Shown in pieces: positions 31,791 to 41,885 of a stretch of 64,000 nt of DNA. Every line of letters begins with the position of its first letter. Within the stretch, counting starts at the first letter, position 1. A program made the position numbers and the translations under genes. This DNA is from Pachypanchax playfairii (lineage: Eukaryota > Chordata > Actinopteri > Cyprinodontiformes > Aplocheilidae), in NCBI GenBank assembly GCA_006937955.1, contig SSNP01000031.1:3341067-3405066 (forward strand), written 5' to 3'. The notes beneath the pieces were generated by a model, which saw nothing but the letters and a program-made list of their open reading frames with translations, was not told where the DNA came from and made no database searches.

Positions 31791-31886
31791 ATTATGATCA
31801 TCCATGTGCATTTTGGTCCACATCAGAGAAATCTTTAGAAAGTTATGAGAGTTTGTTTTTTCATATTTTTTTGGCTTGAAGACAAA
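31791..31886 (+). repeat. Right copy of 96-bp direct repeat flanking the LINE
   Basis: See the left copy at 25920-26015. Directly follows the LINE tail. Confidence 0.85.
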
Positions 31887-32935
31887 GTTTGAGGGCAAGC
31901 CACGCCCATACCGTAAACCTTTTACAAACTCTTTTGATAACTTTTGAGCCCCCATGCCTAAAGAACATACTCAAGTTTGGTGGTGATTCATTAAAATCCG
32001 GAGGAGTTTGTTCAAATGCGACTTGTGTGAAATGGCAAAATGATCAGTTTTTCCAAGATGGTCGACTTCCTGGGGTCCAGGATGCTTTTTTGTAGGTCTT
32101 TGTGTGATCCATCTGTGTACCAATCTTCATAATTCTACTTAAAAGTAGTTGGTGGGGCTGTACACTTAAAAAGCCACAAGGGGGCGCTAGCCGTAACCTC
32201 TACAGTTTTGTACTCAGATTGTCCAGACCAAGACAACGATCATTCCTAGTGATTTCTGTGCTGATCCAGTCCAAATTGTGAAATTAGCAGCAAATTTAGT
32301 GAATTTTTGCGACGTCCAACTTCACCGCCAGACCACACCCCTGGTGAAAAGCCAATTTTTTTCATCATATGTTAGACCCACTTGTTTTCTAGTATCTGAC
32401 TCAATTTTAAAGTCGATCAGGTCAGGAACAGCATAGACACACCCCTACGACTAAAACATGACACTTCTGGTTTCCAGTAGGTGGGGCTTAATTTTTGTCA
32501 AAATATTAATATATAGATTGGATGAGAAACCAACCATGATCATCCACAATCATGTTGGCGCAGATCATGTCATTTTTGTGGGAGTTATTACAGTTTATTT
32601 TCTGATGGCGAGATGTCAAAGTTTGAGGTTATGCCCCCTCAAGCGTTGAGACTATACTGACCAGGTTTGGTGTTGGTACATGAAAAATTGTAGAAGGAGT
32701 TTGTTCAAATAGGAGGTGTGAAAATGCAAAAATCACGCAGTTTTTCCAAAATGGGCGACTTTCTGTTGAGTTTTGACCACACCTCCAAGAGGCTTTTATG
32801 ACAGGCCTTGATAGTTCAATCAACCCACTAAATTTCTTAGCTGTACATAAAGGTACATAAAAAAGAACTTTCAAAAGGTGGCACAGGACCACATATAGAC
32901 ACACACTCACACTTGGGGACAATTTAGAGTTATCA
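31887..32935. repeat. Unclassified fish interspersed repeat, right part
   Basis: Diverged repeats of phrases like AAAATCCGGAGGAGTTTGTTC, CAAGGGGGCGCTAG and GTGGGGCT, a pattern of long, non-coding, self-similar fish repeats. No terminal inverted repeats or coding capacity were recognised. Confidence 0.45.
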
Positions 32936-32946
32936 GTTGACCTTAT

Positions 32947-33013
32947 GAAAATGAAATGAAAATACTTTATCCCAGAAGGGAAATTCAATGTTGTAGTAGT
33001 TTTTTTTTTTTTA
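32947..33013 (-). mobile_element. Tiny 5'-truncated LINE insertion
   Basis: About 65 bp equal to the reverse complement of the 3' end of the 26-32 kb LINE (ATACTTTATCCCAGAAGGG, then a T-run). It is inserted into another dispersed repeat whose two halves (ACAATTTAGAGTTATC and AATGCATGTTTTTGGACTGT) normally adjoin. Confidence 0.75.
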
Positions 33014-33059
33014 ATGCATGTTTTTGGACTGTTAGAGGAAGCCGGAGTCCTTGGAGAAA

Positions 33060-33660
33060 ACCCACGCATGCACGTGGAGAACCCAGATTCTAACCAGGGA
33101 CCCTTAAGGGAATAAAAAAGCAGAGATCAAAAGAAAGAAACACCAAAGGTCAAACAATTAGAAAGGGTTGCTAGACAGAAAATGAGACTGACGTGAGACA
33201 AACAGTAAAACTTAAAACTGTTCTCGCTCACACAAACAGCTAATCCTTACATCTAAAACCCACAATCCAAAAATCTGTATCAGAAATTTAGGTGTCGGTC
33301 AGAACCTCTTTGACAGATGTGATAGAACTTTCAGATTCAATGTAGAGCAGGCTGGAGGTGCAGTCACAGAACTGACAGGTTGGTTCCAGGATCCTAAAGG
33401 ATCAGGCAGAGACGAGGTCCCGTAAGCAGAAACCACTCAGCACACTCTGTGAGAACTAAACAGGAACTGAGACATGAACTTGATAGATGCTGGAATGTTG
33501 TATTGGATGCATACAAACAACCTGGTGATGAGAGAAAGACTGCTGGCAGCTTATAAAGGGACGGAGCCAGGTGAGTGACATCAGGAATCAGTTGTGAGCG
33601 GGTGAGAAGCATGAGTGGAAAACATAGGATGAAATGAGATACATGGAAAACATGATGTCA
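33060..33660. other. Spacer, nothing recognised
   Basis: No open frame with family resemblance, no inverted ends, no RNA gene seen. Confidence 0.4.
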
Positions 33661-33666
33661 TCAGAC

Positions 33667-34375
33667 TGTCACAGGCTCAGTTAGTTTTGTGACCCACATT
33701 GCAGGACTCAGACACAGACAGCAGCTCAGGTGAAAAAGTGAAAAGTTTATTTGTGAATTTGAATGTGCTCGGTGGTCAGATGCGTCAGGGAGAGTCTCAG
33801 CACTGTAACGGAGAATAGAGTTAGTTCCAGATCCTGACAGACGGGTCTAGAGATCGTGCTCGGACAGGTGAGGATAACTCACGGGAGAGATGCAGGTGGC
33901 AAAGCTTGAAGGGAGGGCAGGTCCAGTGCGGTGCTGTGCAGGGAGGTGGTGAGTCCAAGGTCGGGTGAGGAGGCCGGAGGGAGACAGACAGGGTTCCAGG
34001 CGATCAGACACTGGACACGAAGAATCTCTCGGAGCACAAGGAGCAGGGTGAATAATCCTGGAGAAAACAAGGTTAATCACACACAGGGGAAAAAATCCAA
34101 ATGTCTGCTTCAATAAGCACAAAATCTCAAAGCGGTTTCTCGGAATCACAAGGAATAAACCTCAACGAGTTGGCACACGGGAGCTACCATTCAGGTTAAC
34201 AACCAGGCGATGAATGAAGGTCTGCCTCTGGCTTAAGTAGCACCCTGCTCCTCATCAGCGCTGATCGCCACCAGGTGTAGTTAATCTGCCTCACACTCCA
34301 GCGCAGATCCTCACTGAAAGTAGATGACTCACCCGACACAGAAAAACACAGCACACACAAACACTGAACCTGACA
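33667..34375 (-). mobile_element. Solo LTR, 709 bp
   Basis: TG..CA ends (TGTCAGGTTCAGTG ... GCCTGTGACA on the - strand) flanked by a perfect 5-bp duplication CAGAC (33662-33666, 34376-34380). No internal retroelement genes, so it is the product of LTR-LTR recombination. Confidence 0.8.
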
Positions 34376-34380
34376 CAGAC

Positions 34381-35116
34381 CTGATTTCTGACAAATTATT
34401 GAACCCTTTTGTTTTTGTAGCTTTTGTTTATGTGCATCAGTGATGGCTGGAGCTTTTATTATAACAACATAGTGAGGATATTAGGGAAGATATTTGGGAC
34501 AGGAGTGTGTGAAAAACAGGAGATAAGATGAAACACAAGGCAGGCTGGAACAAAGAGGGTAAGGTGGGGGACAGTGGAGGTTTCCCTCCCCTGTTGGGGA
34601 TGTTGGTTTGTGAGAGCAGCTTCAGGTCATCTTTAATCCTCTATAGAGTCAGTAATAACTGTCATCAGCTGTTACTTTACTACTCTGTTCCCACACACTC
34701 TTCTTGTCCCATCAGCTGGCCAGATGAGAAGCGTGTCATCGTCACCTCCTCTTGTCTGTCCTCGGATCACATTTTCCCAGAAGACCTGTTGTTTGTTTGT
34801 TTACATACTTACTAATTTTATATGGGCAGGTAAAGAATTCCATAGGTTTGCTCAGTCTGAGCAAAAGATGTTCTACAAAACTGAGCCTTGCAGTCTCCAG
34901 ATGTTACTGCTCTTCTACATCAATAAGGGCATCCTGAATTCAATAACACAAGCGGGGCACTTGCAGGACACTAAAGGAGTCCTTGAAGAGAAGCACTGGA
35001 TAACAAGTATTTTACTTCAATCACTCATTGGTTTACTCTAGTAAGTGTCACAAGTACAAATGAGTAAGCCTGTTAAATGGTTGCCAACAGAGCCCTCATT
35101 GACAATGAGCCCATAC
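34381..35116. other. Spacer, nothing recognised
   Basis: Short open frames on the + strand lack family resemblance. No repeat structure seen. Confidence 0.35.
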
Positions 35117-35189
35117 TGCTGAAACCCAGGATTGAACCAGGGACCTTTAGATCTTCAGTCTAACGCTCTCCCAAATTGATAGACTTGTG
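35117..35189 (-). pseudogene. tRNA-Phe(GAA) pseudogene
   Basis: The - strand matches vertebrate tRNA-Phe over the D-stem end, the full anticodon arm (GACTGAAGATC) and the T arm (GGTTCAATCC). The 5' acceptor strand and the start of the D arm are altered and no longer pair with the 3' end (TTTCAGCA), so a working tRNA is unlikely. Confidence 0.75.
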
Positions 35190-35196
35190 TCTGTTT

Positions 35197-35411
35197 CATA
35201 TGTGACAAACTCTAGGTTTTGAGGCCTACCGTCCTGCATGCTTTAGATGTGTCTGCTTCTTTGCCACACCTGAGCCAAAGCGTCAGCATGTCAGCAAGTC
35301 CTGCAAAAGCCTTTGAATGACTAGTTGACCTGAGTCAGGTGAGTTGAAGCAGAGAAACATCTAAAATATGCAGAATAGAGGCCCTCGGGACCTTGAGTTT
35401 GACACCCCTGG
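35197..35411. mobile_element. Degraded hAT-type MITE
   Basis: Same family as 45495-45708: TCCTGCATGCTTTAGATGTGT near the left, ACATCTAAAATATGCAGAAT and GTTTGACACCCCTGG near the right. The left end is eroded. Confidence 0.7.
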
Positions 35412-35664
35412 AACGGACAACGGATCTTGATTGAATCCTTCTCAACAAGAAAACTTTTTTACCATTAGAGATGAAGTTTATGTCAGCGATCATGAAAAAG
35501 AGCTCAAAGGTTTTGTTTGGAAAATATGCTGTTGGACTTCTGTCAAAGGTGCTGTCGGAAAGTCTTTTATTTTTATGAGTGCTTTTATTGTGAAAGCTGA
35601 AATATATGTGATGTCACTTCCTGTCTGAGCGCATTTCTGTACTGAGCTCTCGTTGAGAGATGTC

Positions 35665-35905
35665 CACCGTGGGGAACACTATCTGACGGCAGAAGTTATG
35701 AAATAAAATTACAAAGGTGTGTGAGTTTTCTTTGCTATGAAATAGAGGGGGAACACTATCTGACAGGCTGTCAGATAGTGTTCCCCCTAGCTAAATCAGT
35801 GAAAAACACTACAATCTTGCTGAAATTCACAGGAGTAACTTGATTAAAGGTAAGGAATTAGGAAATAAAATTACAAAGGTGTGTGAGTTTTCTTTGCTGT
35901 GAAAC
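35665..35905. repeat. Inverted and direct repeat cluster
   Basis: GGGGAACACTATCTGAC occurs at 35671 and 35749 on + and at 35768 on -. The last two form a near-perfect palindrome of about 40 bp (35747-35787). A block AATAAAATTACAAAGGTGTG occurs at 35702 and 35865. It may be the junction of two copies of a small MITE. Confidence 0.7.
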
Positions 35906-36119
35906 GGGGGGAGAGACCACAAACCCACACACACACACACACACACACATAATCTGACAGCCCATGTCTTGAAAGTCTTTTTTCTAAAATATAATGCTGT
36001 TAGTCAGAAGCAGGTTAAGAAAATGGATGGATGTTGTTTTTCATTTTAAAAAATCAGCTTTACAATTTGGAGACAAAAAAAATGAATAAAAGAGACAGAT
36101 AAAATAAATGCCATAGTAC
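35906..36119. other. Spacer with (AC)n tract
   Basis: Contains an AC tract at 35926-35949. Otherwise nothing recognised. Confidence 0.4.
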
Positions 36120-36124
36120 CTAAT

Positions 36125-36720
36125 TTAATGAAGCAAGGATATAGCACGGAGGTTCAAAATACAGAAAAAAAGAGATCCCGTAATTCTCTTTTGAGAAACG
36201 CACAGAAAATCTGAAATAGTTTTTGAGCTTTCGCGGATTCCGTTGTTCTCGTTTTGGACGCGCAATACTGATCGGGGACGAGTATTGTGTAGTGCACACG
36301 CTTTTTTGAGGGCGGGTGTGAGTAGGTGGTTCCAACCAATGAGACCAAACTCTACAGATGTAGCCTCTCTGATAGTGGTTGGCAATTGATTCCAAAGTTT
36401 TGGAGCCAACACAGCAAATGCACGGTCACCCCAAGATTTACGCCTCGTTCTTGAAACCAGCAAACACTGGTCCAACAAACAATGGGTTTTTTGGGAGGAA
36501 TGTTTTAAAAGTAACCTGGAAAGATAAAATGGAGCCGTACCTGTCAAAGACTGATAAACATGAACAAGGATCTGAAGGACCGTACTGGCAGCTGATTTAA
36601 AGAAACAAGAATCAGTATGCTGATTCTTTGACTGTAAAGAAACAGATTCACATTCCGACATTAAACATTCTTGCCAATAACCCTTAAAAATGTTCAGATA
36701 GGAGTTAAACATTTTTGATA
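36125..36720 (-). mobile_element. L2-type LINE fragment
   Basis: The - strand reads VLQILVHVYQSLTGTAPFYL, SRTRRKSWGDRAFAVLAPKL and WNQLPTTIREATSVE, the conserved C-terminal tail of L2-clade LINE reverse transcriptases. It is 5' truncated and then runs out of family similarity. Confidence 0.8.
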
Positions 36721-37008
36721 AAATGACAAAGGACAGATTAAATCAAACTCTTCATGCAGGAGAATCAGTTTTATATTACAGCTCTTCAAACTGTTACTAA
36801 AATCAAAATATCACATGAACGTTAGTCCGATTAATCACAATTTAGAAATGCCTAGAAACCTTAAGTGAATTTTTTTATGGAATAGGATAAAACCGGAGCG
36901 CCCGGAGAAAACCCTCACATTCATACATAGACCCCCCCCCCAACACACACACACACACACACACACAAGGACATATAGATGTGTATTTTAAATTGTATTT
37001 GGCCCTGT

Positions 37009-38878
37009 TTAAAACCTAAATCTTGCAAGCGTGTTACAAACGGTAGTACACAATATTACCAACACCATGTAACTGAGACCTCCTGTGTTGATGGGAACTG
37101 GTTCCTCCTGGTCTTCTTCAGTAGATGATCCAGGTGCCGTTTTCTGATCAGAACTTTCCCCATTACTTGCCAGCTGTTCTACTGGGATAAACATGTTATT
37201 TATTTTCGCAGCAGCGAGAATCCTGTCTGCTGGATTCATCCGTAACAATTTATGGAAAAGATCTACAACTACTTTTAAGTCCTCGATGTCAGTGGGATCT
37301 TGAAATCCTGTAGCCACTTTCAGTAAATCGTCCAGGGAATCAGATTTTATGTCTGAAATGTCAAATGTTTTTCTGTAATCACTAAACATTTTCAGCTTTC
37401 TTAAATAATGCTGCTCGCCCTCATCTAGTGTCAGAAACTTAGCGACCATTTTTCCCTTATCTATGAAACTTTTGTCAGGCTGGTCAAAGATATGTGCAAT
37501 GGATTTCACACTGTCATTTCCAGACAGTGATACACACAGGCCAAGAATCTGAATAGTCAAAGATACGCATATTATCCCAATTAGTTTCCAGAAAACAAAA
37601 CTTTTGAGTGAAAAAGTTGAAACGTTGGCGTTGGAAGGTGGAGTGCTTTCAGTCTGAGTTTTCTGATCGGTTTGCAAAACATTTTGCTCACTATCACGTA
37701 AAGGTGTAATACTTTCAGTCTGAGTTTTCTGATCGGTTTGCAAAAACATTTTGCTCACTATCACGTAAAGGTGTAATACTTTCAGTCTGAGTTTCCTGAT
37801 CGGTTTGCTGAATGCTCGAGTCCTTTTGCTCATCATAAATATCTGATGGCTGTTTCCTCGTGATGAAGGTATGATTTAGAGCATCAGCTGCCTGAATCCT
37901 GTCTGATGGATTCACCTTCAACATTTTCTTTAGAAGATCGACAAATTGAGGTAGATCCACTTCGTAATTGTTTGGTGCCTTATTCAGAAGGTCATCCAGG
38001 GAGTCTAAGGGCTTGTAATCCATTTTCATTTCATTTTCATTTTCATTCATTTTCTGTTCAAACAAGGAAGAGCCAAGAAATAAATATGCCAGCGTGCATC
38101 CTAAACTCCAAATGTCGATGCTTTCAGATGGTTCAAAGTGAAGAAAGACCTCAGGTGCACTAAAGCCGTTAACACGGGGAAGCTTAGTGCCTAGACATTT
38201 CTGTGTCTCACACGCATTTTGGAAACCGATCAGTTTCATCTTGGTGGGCAGTGTCTCATGAGTCTCATCCACAAAAATCATGATATTTTCTGGGGTTATA
38301 TTACAGTGTGTAATCCCAGACTTTTTCAGCTCACATAGACCCTGCAATGTCTCCTCAGCGATCATTCTGATTTCATACAGCGACCAGCGATGTCCATCAG
38401 CCATTATATCCTGTAAGCTACATTTCAAATGTTCATACACAAAATAAATACACTTGTCAGATTTAAAATGATCAATTAATCTGACAAAGTAATCATTATT
38501 TGCTCTGTGATTCTCAAGACAGTCAAAGGCTTTGGCCTCTCTCTCATCTGGACTGTAAAACTCCTTCCTGATGCATTTTAAAACCAAATTCTCACCCGTT
38601 GTTGTGTTTTTACAATTGGCTATTTGATGGTATCGTGTTTCCTTTATGATTTTTTCAACACAATACTCGGATTTACCAGTAACTGACACACCTTCAGCCA
38701 GTCGAAAAGATGAATCCCAGTCCTCAGCTGGTTTTCTCATCTGCCTGTATAAATTAATTATTAATAAAATAAAAATCCAAATCATTATTGGTACAAAGTT
38801 GTACATCAGCTCTACAAGAGATAGTTTTGGCGTCGGGGGAAGGTATAAAAAAAACAATGTTGCATAAAACAGAAACAT
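37009..38878 (-). CDS. HIPK-like transmembrane pseudokinase, copy B (one frameshift)
   Basis: Start MFLFYATLFFLYLP (38878), then a transmembrane helix (IMIWIFILLIINLY). The pseudokinase follows: beta-3 LVLKC, catalytic loop HCNITPEN without Asp, LIGF in place of DFG, APEVFLHFEPSESIDIWSLG, and FVDLLKKMLKVNPSDRI. The segment after SSLFEQK is replaced by MNENENEMKM, encoded by an ATTTTC-type simple repeat. A 66-bp repeat encodes QTDQKTQTESITPLRDSEQN. One extra A (37742-37746, five A against four in the sister unit) shifts frame, giving a stop at 37715. In the other frame follow a second membrane helix (LIGIICVSLTIQILGL), a second degenerate kinase C-lobe (DSLDDLLKVATGF, VVDLFHKLLRMNPADRI) and a C-terminal helix (YMVLVILCTTVCNTL). 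No interpretable intron was seen. HIPK resemblance is clear; function unknown. Confidence 0.75.
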
Positions 38879-38934
38879 GTTTTCAATTCAGTTTCGCGTT
38901 TCCAAGTGAAAATGAAGCAAGCTTACCGAGTCAG

Positions 38935-39018
38935 CTTTTATACAGCTCTGCCCTGAGTGACAAAACACGGGCTGAAGTCATCGGCGCATGCGCACGCTAC
39001 AACGCTTTGATGACGTCA
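38935..39018 (-). promoter_or_regulatory. Putative promoter of HIPK-like copy B
   Basis: TATAAAAG at 38935-38942, NRF1-type GCGCATGCGC at 38984-38993, cAMP-response palindrome TGACGTCA at 39011-39018. An IRF-like GGAAACGCGAAACT lies between TATA and the start codon (38890-38903, - strand), with a 3-bp instead of the usual 2-bp GAAA spacing. Confidence 0.5.
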
Positions 39019-39371
39019 CCGGGTCCGCGGACTGTCTGTAGTAATACATCCGGCCACTGGATGTCGCTGTTCTTCCAAACTGATGAACAGACTGCATGAA
39101 TGTTTCAATTCAAAGCTGGAGAGGCCAAATCAATACAAATAAAATACAAAAATAAATACAAATAAATAAAAATGAAAAAAAAAACAAAAAAAAAAACCTG
39201 TGTATAAATAAAAAATTCACAGGGGAAGAGTAGGTAAGAGAACAAGACTTAATTGCCTATTGTATACATATCTGAAAGGGGATTATAAATTCGTCTTTAT
39301 AAAGAAATTATGTAACTTAATGGCATTAAATGTGGACATTTTGTCTAAGGATCTCAACAGTAGTTTCATTT

Positions 39372-39381
39372 NNNNNNNNNN
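39372..39381. other. Assembly gap (10 N)
   Basis: Ten N bases. The sequence to the left (36868-39371) recurs to the right (39382-41885), as expected for two overlapping contigs that were not merged. Confidence 0.97.
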
Positions 39382-39522
39382 AATTTTTTTATGGAATAGG
39401 ATAAAACCGGAGCGCCCGGAGAAAACCCTCACATTCATACATAGACCCCCCCCCCAACACACACACACACACACACACACAAGGACATATAGATGTGTAT
39501 TTTAAATTGTATTTGGCCCTGT

Positions 39523-41392
39523 TTAAAACCTAAATCTTGCAAGCGTGTTACAAACGGTAGTACACAATATTACCAACACCATGTAACTGAGACCTCCTGT
39601 GTTGATGGGAACTGGTTCCTCCTGGTCTTCTTCAGTAGATGATCCAGGTGCCGTTTTCTGATCAGAACTTTCCCCATTACTTGCCAGCTGTTCTACTGGG
39701 ATAAACATGTTATTTATTTTCGCAGCAGCGAGAATCCTGTCTGCTGGATTCATCCGTAACAATTTATGGAAAAGATCTACAACTACTTTTAAGTCCTCGA
39801 TGTCAGTGGGATCTTGAAATCCTGTAGCCACTTTCAGTAAATCGTCCAGGGAATCAGATTTTATGTCTGAAATGTCAAATGTTTTTCTGTAATCACTAAA
39901 CATTTTCAGCTTTCTTAAATAATGCTGCTCGCCCTCATCTAGTGTCAGAAACTTAGCGACCATTTTTCCCTTATCTATGAAACTTTTGTCAGGCTGGTCA
40001 AAGATATGTGCAATGGATTTCACACTGTCATTTCCAGACAGTGATACACACAGGCCAAGAATCTGAATAGTCAAAGATACGCATATTATCCCAATTAGTT
40101 TCCAGAAAACAAAACTTTTGAGTGAAAAAGTTGAAACGTTGGCGTTGGAAGGTGGAGTGCTTTCAGTCTGAGTTTTCTGATCGGTTTGCAAAACATTTTG
40201 CTCACTATCACGTAAAGGTGTAATACTTTCAGTCTGAGTTTTCTGATCGGTTTGCAAAAACATTTTGCTCACTATCACGTAAAGGTGTAATACTTTCAGT
40301 CTGAGTTTCCTGATCGGTTTGCTGAATGCTCGAGTCCTTTTGCTCATCATAAATATCTGATGGCTGTTTCCTCGTGATGAAGGTATGATTTAGAGCATCA
40401 GCTGCCTGAATCCTGTCTGATGGATTCACCTTCAACATTTTCTTTAGAAGATCGACAAATTGAGGTAGATCCACTTCGTAATTGTTTGGTGCCTTATTCA
40501 GAAGGTCATCCAGGGAGTCTAAGGGCTTGTAATCCATTTTCATTTCATTTTCATTTTCATTCATTTTCTGTTCAAACAAGGAAGAGCCAAGAAATAAATA
40601 TGCCAGCGTGCATCCTAAACTCCAAATGTCGATGCTTTCAGATGGTTCAAAGTGAAGAAAGACCTCAGGTGCACTAAAGCCGTTAACACGGGGAAGCTTA
40701 GTGCCTAGACATTTCTGTGTCTCACACGCATTTTGGAAACCGATCAGTTTCATCTTGGCAGGCAGTGTCTCATGAGTCTCATCCACAAAAATCATGATAT
40801 TTTCTGGGGTTATATTACAGTGTGTAATCCCAGACTTTTTCAGCTCACATAGACCCTGCAATGTCTCCTCAGCGATCATTCTGATTTCATACAGCGACCA
40901 GCGATGTCCATCAGCCATTATATCCTGTAAGCTACATTTCAAATGTTCATACACAAAATAAATACACTTGTCAGATTTAAAATGATCAATTAATCTGACA
41001 AAGTAATCATTATTTGCTCTGTGATTCTCAAGACAGTCAAAGGCTTTGGCCTCTCTCTCATCTGGACTGTAAAACTCCTTCCTGATGCATTTTAAAACCA
41101 AATTCTCACCCGTTGTTGTGTTTTTACAATTGGCTATTTGATGGTATCGTGTTTCCTTTATGATTTTTTCAACACAATACTCGGATTTACCAGTAACTGA
41201 CACACCTTCAGCCAGTCGAAAAGATGAATCCCAGTCCTCAGCTGGTTTTCTCATCTGCCTGTATAAATTAATTATTAATAAAATAAAAATCCAAATCATT
41301 ATTGGTACAAAGTTGTACATCAGCTCTACAAGAGATAGTTTTGGCGTCGGGGGAAGGTATAAAAAAAACAATGTTGCATAAAACAGAAACAT
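39523..41392 (-). CDS. HIPK-like pseudokinase, copy C (probable assembly duplicate)
   Basis: Shifted by exactly 2514 bp from copy B, with the same frameshift, simple-repeat segment and domains. The only difference noticed is two adjacent bases (TG at 38245-38246 against CA at 40759-40760), which change one Thr to Ala in LPTKMKL. It should not be counted as a separate gene without independent support. Confidence 0.7.
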
Positions 41393-41448
41393 GTTTTCAA
41401 TTCAGTTTCGCGTTTCCAAGTGAAAATGAAGCAAGCTTACCGAGTCAG

Positions 41449-41532
41449 CTTTTATACAGCTCTGCCCTGAGTGACAAAACACGGGCTGAAGTCATCGGCG
41501 CATGCGCACGCTACAACGCTTTGATGACGTCA
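41449..41532 (-). promoter_or_regulatory. Putative promoter of HIPK-like copy C
   Basis: TATAAAAG 41449-41456, GCGCATGCGC 41498-41507, TGACGTCA 41525-41532. It is the duplicate of the copy B promoter. Confidence 0.5.
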
Positions 41533-41885
41533 CCGGGTCCGCGGACTGTCTGTAGTAATACATCCGGCCACTGGATGTCGCTGTTCTTCCAAACTGATGA
41601 ACAGACTGCATGAATGTTTCAATTCAAAGCTGGAGAGGCCAAATCAATACAAATAAAATACAAAAATAAATACAAATAAATAAAAATGAAAAAAAAAACA
41701 AAAAAAAAAACCTGTGTATAAATAAAAAATTCACAGGGGAAGAGTAGGTAAGAGAACAAGACTTAATTGCCTATTGTATACATATCTGAAAGGGGATTAT
41801 AAATTCGTCTTTATAAAGAAATTATGTAACTTAATGGCATTAAATGTGGACATTTTGTCTAAGGATCTCAACAGTAGTTTCATTT

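Noticed and set aside
38890..38903. Confident interferon-response element
   Set aside because: GAAA spacing is 3 bp and the site lies downstream of TATA; kept only as a possibility.
39260..39505. Open frames running through the N gap
   Set aside because: They contain unknown residues and exist only because the gap is translated as X.
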